Assembly (NCBI RefSeq): GCF_963675165.1
Contig: NC_087393.1
Span: 4,644,202-4,708,201, forward strand
Source of the DNA: Halichondria panicea
Taxonomy: Eukaryota; Porifera; Demospongiae; Suberitida; Halichondriidae
Direction: 5' to 3'
Length of the DNA: 64,000 bases
Shown here: positions 43,737-54,796 of the stretch, in pieces
How the letters are laid out: every line of letters begins with the position of its first letter
Position numbering within the stretch: position 1 is the stretch's first letter
Position numbers and translations under genes: made by a program
Notes under the pieces: generated by a model
What the model saw: only the letters and a program-made list of their open reading frames with translations
The model's database searches: none
Told to the model about the DNA's origin: nothing

Positions 43737-46700
43737 ACACACACACACACACACACACACTGCATATAGTGTCCTAGTGCACACCATCCCATCTCACACA
43801 CACACACACACACAGTTTGTCGAGATATCTCGTCCCGCTACTCTCGCGTCATGTCCCTCCTGGGGGAGTCGGAGAGGGAGTTGGACTCGCTCAAGCACGA
43901 AATAGTCACTCAGAGTGTGAGCAACAGCAGCGGACTCAAGGACATTGAGAGACGGCTACGAAAATGGGAGTGGAAATTGCACCAGCTCAAGAAAATGAAA
44001 CAGAACTTTAACCAAGCAGGTAAAGTTTCAACATTTCTCATATTGCGTACACCTGTTTTGTTTGGTTTAAATGGCAGCCTCCATTGACTAGCTATTGAAT
44101 TTCTAGCTCTAGCTGCCTGTGTCTTGTGTGAGGCAGACAGCATACTTACGGAGGAGGATATAGGCTGAATGCTTCTCCTGTGCTACTATTTTACAATTTC
44201 TTTTATTAATTTGCTAACACCGTCCTTGTTTTTATTTTGGATAGCATCTACTGTGATGTACTAGTATGTACATGTATATAATTATATAATGTATGTTATT
44301 TTGGCAATTTCAATCACTCTCTGGTTATTGTTTATCCTCCTGTGCCAGCCAATATAGTGCGTCCCACTACTAGAGTGCTGTGATTGCAGCTGTACACACA
44401 CACACACACACACACACATACACACAATTCTGCATGACATGAAAGCCTTAGTAACCTCTATTCATACCCTCAAAGCTCTTAGCAACATTGTTGACCACCC
44501 AATGAAGTCATGACCTGCCAAAAATTACTTTGTTTATCTGTTTACCTAAGCCTACCAGCTTTGATTGAATAGGTATCTATAGTAACCAGAGTCTTCTTAC
44601 ATTACTCTACCATTGTTGAGTAATGCTTGTGCATGCTGAAACTCAAACCACATTGGATATTATATCAAGTTGAGAGTGCTTTTTTCCCACTTTGATGTAT
44701 TGTTCAACTTCATAAGGCTGCACACACACAGTACTGTTGATGCATCTATTATGCCAGAGACATTGTTCCTTTTGATATTTATAATTTAGTTACTCTACTG
44801 TAGCAGTTGTATTTCTGAATTAAGGTACTACAATAAAAAAAATAAAAAAGCACCTCCATATTCAGTTCTTCCGTTTTGATACCACTAAATCAATACTCTA
44901 TTTGTCAGCTAACTACACACACTCTACTCCACACACCCTCCCTATAAGCCGCCCTCCCTATAAGCCGCCTCATTGTGTGTTTTTGGAATTGGGGGGTAGT
45001 AAGCACAAGGCTAACTGGGTTGGATGGAACCTCGCCCGGTGAAGTATAACATTGACTCAAACAGGATGCACATTTGTTATTGTGAAGGACATTCTATTAT
45101 TTATTCGTGTGTGTGTGCAGGTGTTCCCGAACCCCCAGCGACGGTGACTCTTCATGTGACCTCCAACAGATCCCTCACTGTCTCCTTCACTGAACCCCAG
45201 GAAAGTAATGGAGCTGTTGTCACGAGATACAAGAGTGAGTGCATGATTCAATTTATATCCCAATTCCCAACAATTTAATTATTGTTAGTTATCGTATAAT
45301 TGCAGTTCCAAATAAGTAATATAAGCACTCAACCGAGGAATCATCATTGTATGTATCTGTACCAAATAATTTACTATAATTATATCTATAAATTGTAATT
45401 ATGTACAGTCTCTTTCAGTAGCTCTAATTCTAAAGCTCCTGGTTGTCATTCACGCCATGTACTTGTATATGTCTCTCTAACACTCACTTTCCTCCCTCCC
45501 CTCCCTCCCTTTCCAGTTGAGTGGTGTCGCAGTGAATCCTTCTCTCCGGTAGTTGGGGAGTTTGTGATGACAGATCTTAGATCCATTGAGTACGCCATCC
45601 CTGACCTGGACAAGGTACGTCTCTTGGGGAGGTGTATCTACATATGTAGTTGCCATAACATTAGTTCTGATGATCCAACTTCAACTGAAAGCGATCTTTC
45701 AAATAAATCCATAATTTTGCCTATTGGCCCGTAATTAGCTGAATTCTTTGATCTCCCAAATATAAACATTGATGATACCATTTGAAAAGTCTCTTTCTAG
45801 AAAATCATAATAGCAGTGAAATTGGATCGACACTCACAGAACTTAAGTTATGGCGAAGAGTTCCAGAGCCATTGATTAAACGAGGAGGAGTGTACATGTA
45901 CATGAATATAATTATTATGCGGTCCAATCTCATACTATTGTATATAGGTTGCGGTACAACAAACTCATTGTGGCCTTTCCTTAGTAACAGCCTTGTTTAG
46001 TTTGAACTTAGCACAATACTGAAAGTCTACTACACACTTGGTGTTGTGAGAAGATGTTTGCCTTGCTTTCTGTATTCACCTCCACCCACACGGCACACAC
46101 ACACACACAGGGAGAGCCGTACTTTGTCCGAGTGTCTGCCTACAACATGAAGGGGTTTGGCCCTGCTCGTTTGGCCGACCCTCCCTCAGCCATCCCCTCC
46201 AGCTGGCACGATATAGACAGCTCACAGCCTCGCTATGAAGGGAAGACAGATCAGATGTATGCACTCTCTGCTGAACTCAACATGATGCTCTCCCACTCAC
46301 CACCGATATCACCATGTAAGCTTATAGCTCGATCGTACTTTAGTGTGATATACTGTATAACTGGAAAATTGGGCGGGTATTGTATTTTGCAAATGAGCCA
46401 TTTCAACCGACTATGGCGGTTTTTTAAGCACTATAATTATATGCACTTCATTGTTGCTATATACTCATTACCAATTTTTGAATGTATAATAGTTCACATT
46501 ATATTTTGAATGAGCCGTAGTTAATGTAACTATGCAGTCCCACCATAATGTAAGAGCCACCTCATATGCAATTTTTGAGGACATAAAATTATTTGGCACA
46601 AAAGAAACGCAAAGTAAGTACTCACCAAATTTTCCAGTTATACGGGAAACTGAGTGGGTGTGATTGGTCTTGTAGTATGAATTTAGGAAGTTACTGTTTA

Positions 46701-49700
46701 AGAATACTTATTATTGATCAGTGAGGCATAGTGATGTATAGTGTGGAGGATGTGTTGTCAGTCAATGATTGTGTCCATTTCCCCTACAGCAGCAGGCAGT
46801 GCTACACCCGGTACTAGTCGCTCAACCAAGGCCAGCTTAAAGAAGCGTCTCTTTGGCTCCAATATTAAGTTCCAACACAAGTCTCTCAAATCGTAAGCAC
46901 CCACATGGCAGCCTTATACAACATATTATTGTAAAGCTATGCTTTAATCTTGTTATTACTTTAATTATTATTGTGTAAGAGTCCACTAGGGGGTGAGGCT
47001 GGTAGTTGCAGACTGCAGAAAGGTGGGTGGGGCTGGTAGCTGCAGCTCTACAAATTGATGGGTGGAGTGGAATGTTGTTACATCATATGACTGGGCCTAA
47101 CTGCTGCAGTAATGAGTTACATATTAAGCTAATGATCTTTACCCGACCTAGTCATGTGTGACCTTAATCGGTGCAGCATGAACTCTTACATGTCAGTGAT
47201 CAACATGTCCTCTACCAAATGCTCAGTTCAGGAGCTTAATTAGTCTTGTGCGTGTTCTAGTACCAGTCCCCCAAACCACATTACCTCTGTACCCTTGTAA
47301 AGAGAGTTTTTTTAATCCTGTGTTTATATAGCCTCAGAGACCAGCCGTTCGTTAATTATCTGAAATAACGCCTGGTCAAGTTCCAATGTAGAACTCGTCT
47401 AGCTGAGTCAGCAAGTGGTTAGGCTTGAGTAGTTGTGAACATGATTGTGGTAACTGCAAACACAACAATACTATAGCTAGCTGCACGGTACTGTGAGCAT
47501 CATAATGATATTCACGGGCAAGTACGGTTGTTACGGGCAATTATCGGTCCAAGAAATTCCTGAACCAGTTCTACATTGGCGGCGTTCTTTCAGATAACGG
47601 CTGGTCTCGAGGCTAGTGTTTATAGTATACAGTTGACCTTACAGCATTGTGTGGGTGGTTGCCATGTTTTCCTTTATCTTTGGTTATGATAATCTCCTAT
47701 TGTGCGAAACTCCGAATGTGGAAAGACACATTGTACATTATAAAAACACAGTTTTTTTTATCACTACATATATTTCCTTATCTACAGCGGTGTGTACATT
47801 GCCTCCCTAGTCTACTCTGAAGACAGCAAGATTCTCGTCACCTTGGACGAGCACATTCCAATACTGGAAGTTTCCGATTCCGATCCCAGTAAAGCAGGTC
47901 CCGATTTCGTGTGGCTCGCAAAAGTCGGGTGCACATGGGAAAACGTTCGAGCCATGTGCGAATCTTCCGACAGTTACACGAGCTCTCCGGCCGTCCAGTT
48001 TCGAAACAAACTTCTTCACGCCGTTCTTGCTCTCCAAGAATCCCTAGGAATGCAGGATCTCGGCTTGCTACATCCGGTACCGTACAAGGACAAGCACGGG
48101 GCGACTGTGTTCGTGCTAGTGCAATGCTTGAAGGAGGCAAAGCTTCGGTCGTCTTCGTTCAAATGGATGTCTCTTCCACGTCTTCGCAAAAGGAAGGCTC
48201 AAGCACAAGAGTTGGATGCACTCCCCGTGCCAGACCAACTAGTGCTTGAAGCCCATGAAATAACTGACTACCACATGAACAGCACCAGGAAGCTGGACAA
48301 GTGAGTGTTTGGAAGCTAGGTGGTCTCGTGTGAACTCAGTTTGTAGGTTTTGTGAAAACATGCTTTTCAGGGCAAAATGCAGCCTAGAGGTCTAGAGTCA
48401 GTCCCACATGTAAGAACCCTCCCCCTTTCCCTAGCTTTGAGTTAGGCATGTTACATGCTGTGTGCATGATGGTGGGTATAAGTGTTTGGCTGCATTAAGT
48501 TTAGGCCCTGAGGTGAACTATAGTTTGTACCAGGAGTGCTGCATGTTTGTACAGTGTTGTATCTATATTTGAGGAATAAGCCAAGCATGCATGTGTACAG
48601 ATATTGTTGTGTTTGATAATCTTATCAAACCATATCTACAAGAGATTGGCACACCACATTCTTGATTATTGTGAAGTAATTAACTATTATTTTTTCTTCC
48701 TTTTGTGCAGAGGACTGTACCTTGGTTACCTGAAAGGTCGTAGTACAGTGGCCTCCATCAAGGTGATCTGCTCCAGAGAGTACCCCAACGTGCTGCCCTA
48801 CATGAAGATCAGGGACAACCCTAACATATCAAGGTTAGTGGTCGTATTCTACTATCAATCGATCCTCATCCAGCAAAGCATCTTCAGTCTACATGCAATT
48901 TCAGAGCAGCCTCTGCTCCTAAGTTACTATTATAGTCCTCTTCTGCATGCCTGATATACATGTATAGGTATAGTGACCTAATAATGGCAACCCAGCATGA
49001 GTGCAATACTACATTGTGTGTACTAGCTATAGATATGTACGTTTTAACCTCCCCCCACACACACACACACACACACGACACAGTGATGAGTGGCAATGGT
49101 TCAAATCTCTCTCCTCTGACAATCCTCAACCACTCAAAGTCCCAGCAGGTCCCCAGTCGCTACAAGAAACACTCCTCCACACAATCGAAACTTTCTTACA
49201 CAATCTCAAAATAGCCAAAGAAGACATGCCCCATCATCAGTTATACAAGTATGAAGCCATAGAACTGAACGAGGACATCACGTTCCTACTGCTGCTACCC
49301 CCTGCCGAGCAAGTGTGCACACCCCCTGGTAGCTCCGACCACTTTGCCAGCCTCTCGGATTTTGTGGCTCTTCCGATCAACACTTTCGAGATCAGTAAGT
49401 TGTGATCTATCTATAGCTGGCTTCCCTCCATGAATTTTACTAGCAATTTTATGGTAATAATTTACTGTTTAGAGGTGTTGCATTCATGCTGGTAATACTC
49501 ACTTTCTTTGATGTGTTTAATTGTGTGCATCCAACAAGGAAATGGGTGATTCAAATGCAATATAATTATAGTATGTTGCGTGTATTCCTTTATTGCTTGC
49601 TTTCTCATGAAGTGGAATTTATTAAGTATAAGTAATTGTAATACTGGGAATTTTATGCCAGGGAACACTATATAGTAACTTTAAATTGAGCAGGACGTGT

Positions 49701-51737
49701 GTATACACACATACAAGGCTTCCCTAGTGCCAACTCTAGTGCTCCTGCATTGTGCTCATGCAACTGGGAGTTTTATGCCTGAGCACTTAACCTTAAACCG
49801 TGTGATAATTGTACCTTCCTTATAGTGTCTATAACTACTGGCTAGTATGTCATTGTGCCAGGTATATGCTGCATCCTGTGTTTTAATTGTTATCCAACAC
49901 AGAACCCGCTGAGTGCACTTCCTCTCATACATACTGTACAGATTAGTAAGTGCATCCAAATAGTCCCCTATAGGAGCACAATGGCATACAGAAGCATTAT
50001 ATAGATCAAATATATATGCACCTTCAAAGGCATAACAATTGATATGGCCATGAGAACATTTCCGATCAAAGTCGGTCGTATAATTATGCAAAGCCCATGT
50101 TGGCTACCAACTCCTGGACTTGTTATTTCGGTTGTTGTGTACTAGTCTGTAGAGGTTGCTAATTATAGTAATGGCTACAGCTCTGTAAGTACTATACAAG
50201 TTGCTATAGTAATGGTCACAGCTCTGTAAGTACTATACAAGTTGCTATAGTAATGGTCACAGCTCTGTAGCTGTACAGGTTGCTATAGTAATGGTAGTAC
50301 TGTAGAGGTTGCTATAGTAATGGCTGTAGCTCTGTAGCTCATTAAAACTACTATCTGTTCATTTATCTGGGTTGCCTAGTAGTGCTCAATCACACACCAG
50401 TTGTGGTAATGACAGTACAAGTGTCCTTGTCATGTTGTCATGGCTTTCTAAACATCACCATCAGTGGTCATTGAAAACCATCTACAGACTAGTAGACTTG
50501 AAGTAATGTAGACTTCAAGTCTATCAATTAAAATGTCATTTTTAATTTTCCTTTTCTCGTACCTACAGTGCAACTGTTCACCTATCAACCGAACTTCATG
50601 ACCAAGTACTCAACGGTGTCTGCCAGACTAGACCTGGAGCTGCTCACATCCACACAGAGAATGAGAGAGGCTTTCTCCAATGACGAGTTCAGAGGCGCTA
50701 AGAGGAAAAATGAAGAGCTCGAAAAATATCAAGAGGTACAATACATTGTAGTTGGTAAACTAGATTTGTACAAGTTTTGATGTTTTAGGATCCAAATTTG
50801 TGTTTTTATCAAGTCTATAACATTTTGTTTATTCTGAAAATGATATGACTCTGTTGTGTAATAACACAACTCTTTTTTTGGTAAGCACAAATGCTTTTTT
50901 TGGTTTTAATCTGATGTACAGCTCCTTTCTGTAATATTGTAGATCGATTTGATGGGCTGTTGTTTTTCTACAGAGAGCTGAGCCTGCTTGGAAGCAGATG
51001 CGTTGGATAGAGGAGGCGGTACAGAATGGGCGGGACATCTCCAACTCTGGAGACAATTTATTGTCCGTCGCAACCATCAAAAAGGGAATTGACAAAGCTA
51101 GAACAAGACATGCTCAACAGCAGCAGGACGCAGAGAGAAGAAGAGAGAAAGAAGGTGAGCCAATGCATCTGTGTAGTCATTTGTTAGTCATCATAATTAG
51201 TTTTGCTGTGCTCAATGTAGTACAGGCCTTTGTGATAACTGGCTTGTGGCTTATTCATACGTCATTGTTCTGTGTATATACCACTGAACTGCCTAATTTA
51301 TACCTAAATTGTCTGCACTGTTTTGTAGTTGTAGTGCATAGAGCTAATACACATTTGTCTATGATTCTGCAGTCTCTCATCAGCATCGACAAGCCACCCT
51401 CTCCTCCGGCTACTTGCGAGTGTTCCCTGCATATACCACAGGTCTTGTGAAAGGCACCAGTGTCAAACTATTCATCTCCCAAGTGACCAGCACTACTGAA
51501 GTTGTTCGACTTGTTGTACACCAACTGGAGAAGGCACGATTAGATCGAGGAGTTCCTGGGAGCCGACTAACTGAAGAGGATCTGTCAGACTTTTATTTGG
51601 TTGGAATGACTAACACTAACGAATGGATTTTGGATACTCGTGCTCACCCATTATCACTTCAAGCTTCTGTATGTAGATTGGAAGTGAGAAGACGATCTGA
51701 ACAATTCAGGCTAGACGAACATATCACAAGTGTATAG
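38652..51737 (+). CDS. ANKFN1: ANKFN1 / wide awake-type protein (ankyrin, FN3, RA-like; 16 exons)
   Basis: Exons 38652-40153, 40323-40462, 40969-41025, 42708-42795, 43426-43529, 43816-44019, 45121-45234, 45517-45614, 46111-46315, 46790-46892, 47788-48300, 48711-48833, 49084-49394, 50569-50735, 50974-51154 and 51373-51737 join in phase to 1,424 residues. In order there are a Ser/His-rich N-terminal region (about 500 residues), a Ser-rich basic stretch, ankyrin repeats (ELFELIERGNTEELKQLL; DDLLPLDVAAMLNQSEIAKLLMEKGA), a coiled coil, an FN3 domain (PEPPATVTLHV...YFVRVSAYNMKGFGPA), the ANKFN1-specific core (GVYIASLVYSEDSKILVTLDE; RGLYLGYLK-like; KIRDNPNISxDEWQWF) and a C-terminal RA-like domain (GTSVKLFISQVTSTTEVVRLV). 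Drosophila Wake tunes neuronal excitability at membranes. A sponge has no neurons, so its role here is open. Confidence 0.8.
38900..39150 (+). repeat. His-rich coding repeats in the ANKFN1-type N-terminus
   Basis: Units of about 42-45 bp encode HHMQPAHTHSE three times at about 39045-39150. Related units encode QQVTNGHNVQPAHTHS (twice) and HMQSAS (twice). The result is a His/Gln-rich low-complexity block that could bind metal ions or simply be a slippage product. Confidence 0.75.
40322..43815. repeat. CA/GT microsatellites in introns of the ANKFN1-type gene
   Basis: Separate tracts within this span: (CA)n at 40303-40322, 40903-40968, 42595-42680, 43171-43229, 43697-43760 and 43797-43815, and an interrupted (GT)n at 42840-43000 with repeated TGCCTAGTGTGTG units. 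Three tracts (40322, 40968, 43815) end in CAG exactly at an exon start; the 42680 tract ends 27 bases before one. Confidence 0.85.
41451..41633. mobile_element. small hairpin element with CAGGGTGTCATACAGG termini
   Basis: Sixteen-base perfect inverted repeats (CAGGGTGTCATACAGG at 41451-41466, inverse at 41618-41633) are flanked by the direct repeat CATTG (41446-41450 and 41634-41638). The 183-bp body contains G-rich and C-rich runs facing each other. CAGGG ends recall hAT elements, but those normally duplicate 8 bp. It lies in an intron of the ANKFN1-type gene. Confidence 0.7.
47329..47615. mobile_element. Mutator-like MITE, TAGCCTC family, perfect 9-bp TSD
   Basis: Inverted ends: TAGCCTCAGAGACCAGCCGTT... 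with TCTGAAATAACGCC on the left, and the inverse GGCGTTCTTTCAGATAACGGC...GAGGCTA ending at 47615. Direct repeats GTGTTTATA at 47320-47328 and 47616-47624 are a perfect 9-bp target duplication. Total 287 bp, no frame, in an intron of the ANKFN1-type gene. Confidence 0.85.
50155..50338. repeat. intronic minisatellite, five units
   Basis: Units beginning GTTGCTATAGTAATGG and continuing CACAGCTCTGTAAGTACTATACAA repeat five times with lengths from about 29 to 45 bases. It lies in the intron between 49394 and 50569 of the ANKFN1-type gene. Confidence 0.8.
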
Positions 51738-51837
51738 TATAGTTATCCCTTTTTTTAATTGATGTGTGTTTTTCTATTTATGCTTTGTGTTTTGTGCATG
51801 TACAAAAGCAAACTCCCTTGCCTTGTCAATTAGACTC

Positions 51838-51849
51838 TGCGCATGCGCA
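51838..51849. promoter_or_regulatory. NRF-1-type palindrome upstream of SLC25A38
   Basis: TGCGCATGCGCA is a perfect match to the NRF-1 consensus (YGCGCAYGCGCR). It lies about 100 bases past the ANKFN1-type stop and 405 bases before the carrier ATG. NRF-1 drives many nuclear genes for mitochondrial proteins in vertebrates; use of the same site in this organism is inference. Confidence 0.4.
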
Positions 51850-51919
51850 TTAGTGAATCATAAACCTGTATTACTTGTTTAATGATTACATCCTGTGTTC
51901 GAAAGACGCACAAAAACAG

Positions 51920-52090
51920 CAGACACTGCACCAGACCGCAATTGAATATCGCTTGACTTCCCGACAAGACATTCTTGACCGTGTGAATCTGCAGCCAAGT
52001 GCAGACTGTTACAAAAAGCCACCGTCCCCCATCAAGATGACCAAGGACCTACTTAGAAGAAAAGCTTACCCAAAGCGGGCTCTAGGCTAA
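51920..52090 (+). other. possible alternative last exon of the ANKFN1-type gene
   Basis: A GTATGT donor at 51669 in the last exon would splice in phase 0 to an AG at 51919. The tail would then be the 56 residues encoded by 51920-52090 (QTLHQTAIEYRLTSRQDILD..., ending KAYPKRALG) instead of the read-through end at 51737. The 57-codon open frame and matching phase support this; the poor pyrimidine tract before the acceptor speaks against it. It could also be 5' leader of SLC25A38. Confidence 0.3.
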
Positions 52091-52254
52091 CGTACGTACA
52101 GAAGAGAGACTCGCCACCACTCACCTCTTCTTAGATAAATTTGTAATTATAGTATAGCTATTCGTAGTATCTACCGATCCTGTGGCGATGGGTGCCTAAG
52201 TTAAACTCCGAGCCGACAAGCTCACACAAACAGTAGTCCCGCCCTCCAAGAAGG

Positions 52255-54271
52255 ATGGCCTCCAATAACAAGACAATCTCAAGAGGCCAAGGCACCGTGG
52301 TTGCTCTAGGAGCCGGTGCCCTCAGTGCCACATGCTCTACACTCATGTTTCAACCACTTGATCTGGTCAAAACCAGAATGCAAACAAGCATTCTAAGAGG
52401 ACCAATGGCTGCCCCAGTCTACCTGTAAGTTTTGATCAGTTCCTATCATCACAGAATGTGTTTTGACATTATATTTCCCTCCCACGTTTCAGGGCTGCAG
52501 CTAATGGAAGTACCACCACCACCGCCATTGGAATGTTTTCCATGTTCAATTCAGTCATACAGAGAGAACGATTCCCAGCACTATGGACGGGAATTTCACC
52601 AGTGAGTGTAATAGAATATTTTGTCATGTGATTGTCGAGGTGTTTGTTTTGATCTTGTGTTGTGTAATCTCGATCTTGTGTTATGTGTAATCTCTTTGGT
52701 AACAATGTGTTGTGATCATGTACTCACCTGGTTTGTGTCTACACTGCAGTCACTACAAAGATGTGTGCCCAGCATCTCTATTTATTTCGCAACCATTCAC
52801 CTCCTGAAAACCAGCATTGGGTAAGAATTTCATCATTGCTTATTGAAATTTCATATGTGTTTGTGCTAATTACTAGAGTGTGCTAGTAACGCATGTTTAC
52901 ACACGTGTGTCTTGCTTGGTTACCACTCAATTGTATTGTTTTACAGTGTGCGATATCTTGTTCGTTACTTAACATCTTGTGTTTCTCACGTATAGGAAAG
53001 TGGATGGCAACATCAGTCCCCTGCAAGCCTTGGCTACAGGAGCTACAGCACGAGCAGTGGCAGCTTGCACCTTTCTACCCATGACAGTGGTCAAGACACG
53101 CTTTGAAGTGAGTGTGCCTAGCAATTATCTTACCACCAAATCACTTATCTCTTTGCCAAAGTTTAGTCTTTGTGGTGCACAAAAGCCTATTGTTACTAAC
53201 CTTGAAAGTCATGACTCCCTTTTTAGTATTCTAATTCTACTGGCATTCTAATGGCATGCAGTTACAGCCACTTAGTTGTCAAGGACACTATTTTGATGGG
53301 TTCTGTGGTTTGTCTCTTACAGGAACGTGGTATGTATTTGACATTCCATATTCTCTCTCTGCAGAGTGGCCACTTCCAGTACAACAGTGTGATACAGGCT
53401 CTCAGGTACATCTGGCTCACCGAGGGGTCCAAAGGCCTGTTCAGTGGGCTCTCCGCTACTCTGGCTCGGGATGCTCCCTTCTCTGCCCTCTACTTGCTGT
53501 TCTACACTCAGTCAAAACAAGCCGTCATCAAAAGTAAGCTACATCAGCATGTTGTTGCACCATCTGTGTTTGTGTGTGTGCGGTAACTAGGGTACAGAAT
53601 GCTGTGAATATGATTTAATGAACCCAACAAACATATTGAGTAAGAGCCTGTCACATGGCCAACTTCGTGGAGTACTAATGCTAAGGTCACCACATAACTT
53701 CCTGTCAGGTTAGCTAGCTACCTGTTATACGTAGGGTTTAGAGGATGCAACACTGTAAAAGGAAGTAAGTAATTTATTCATATTCCTCTCCCCTTGCAGT
53801 GACTGGAGTAGAGCCACCGCCTGCAATGTACAACTTCCCCTGTGGTGTTGTATCTGGTCTAATGGCCTCAGTCATAACTCAGCCGTTTGATGTCATCAAG
53901 ACCCGAATGCAGGTCAAACCCAAAACCTACCCCACCCTGTCTGCAACCCTCCTAGTCACCATCAAGGATATGGGTCTCAAGGGACTCTTCACTGGTTTCG
54001 TACCTCGAGCCACAAGACGTACCCTCATGGCAGCATTCACATGGGCTTTCTATGAAGAGGTGAGTGTAGCTGTAGCTAGTAAGGTATCGCATTTCTCTGA
54101 TATTGTTTTCCTAGGAACTGCATTGGAATGTTTTTGCATGCCAAAATTAGTTACCGTGTAATTGGTATGTGGCTTCCTCTTTCATCATTAGGGCTTTGTC
54201 ATTAGTCATGTGATTTATGTTTGTTTTTTCTGTAGATTGTTTGTTTCATTCAACATGGAAGGAACAAATGA
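52255..54271 (+). CDS. SLC25A38: mitochondrial glycine carrier, SLC25A38 type (7 exons)
   Basis: Exons 52255-52424, 52493-52601, 52750-52820, 52996-53107, 53365-53533, 53800-54059 and 54236-54271 give 308 residues, close to the family length (about 304). It has the three-repeat mitochondrial carrier fold with six membrane helices and three PxD/PxT signatures: QPLDLVKTRMQ, LPMTVVKTRFE and QPFDVIKTRMQ. Orthologue-specific matches include CVPSISIYFATIHLLK, GLFSGLSATLARDAPFSALYLLFY and RATRRTLMAAFTWAFYEE. The protein imports glycine across the inner membrane for the first step of haem synthesis (ALA synthase). The second repeat signature has LPMT rather than PxD, as in the family's own second repeat (SPITVIKTR in human). 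It is on the same strand as its neighbours but unrelated to them. Confidence 0.9.
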
Positions 54272-54796
54272 ACCTCTCTTGGAAACCGTGCACTACAGTA
54301 ACTCATGACGAGTTTTCATCCTCTCTGTCTGTCCTGATCAATGGCGGCAGAGATTCATGTCCTCAAGGATAATTTCCACTAGATCACCTGGCTAATCATT
54401 AGCGATTGAACTCTGAACATAATACATGTAATATTTAATTTATAGCCTACAACAATTCATCTCATCTAAGCTGACCGCTCTGGCCCATTCATCAGAACTG
54501 CATTGCAGTCGTTTTTTGTCCTTAGTTTGTTTTGTCCTTTTGTACTGGCTCTCATAGAGCTTTTTTATTATTTATTTGGAATTCTTTTAATAAGGTTCCA
54601 CAAAAAATAATTATTAAAAAGGGTATTGAGCGTCGTACTTGCATGTGAATTGTAGACACATGGTGCCAATGATTACGTAATGTCAGCTGATTATAATGTT
54701 GTGTAATAATTATTATGGGTGGGGCTAGCTTGTCTGAATCAATCTTGTAGTTCTCCGTATATTCGGGGTTGGGTCAAAAGATAGCTAGTCCCCAAG
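54272..54796. other. spacer between SLC25A38 and the G-alpha gene
   Basis: No gene or hairpin element is seen. It includes AT-rich runs (AATAATTATTAAAAAGGG) and probable 3' UTR of the carrier. The last bases run into CCCAAGATGGCGAC at the next start codon. Confidence 0.3.

Noticed and set aside
48604-48954. 116-codon frame around the ANKFN1 exon at 48711
   Set aside because: Only the GLYLGYLK...NPNIS part (48711-48833) is exonic; the rest is intron read-through.
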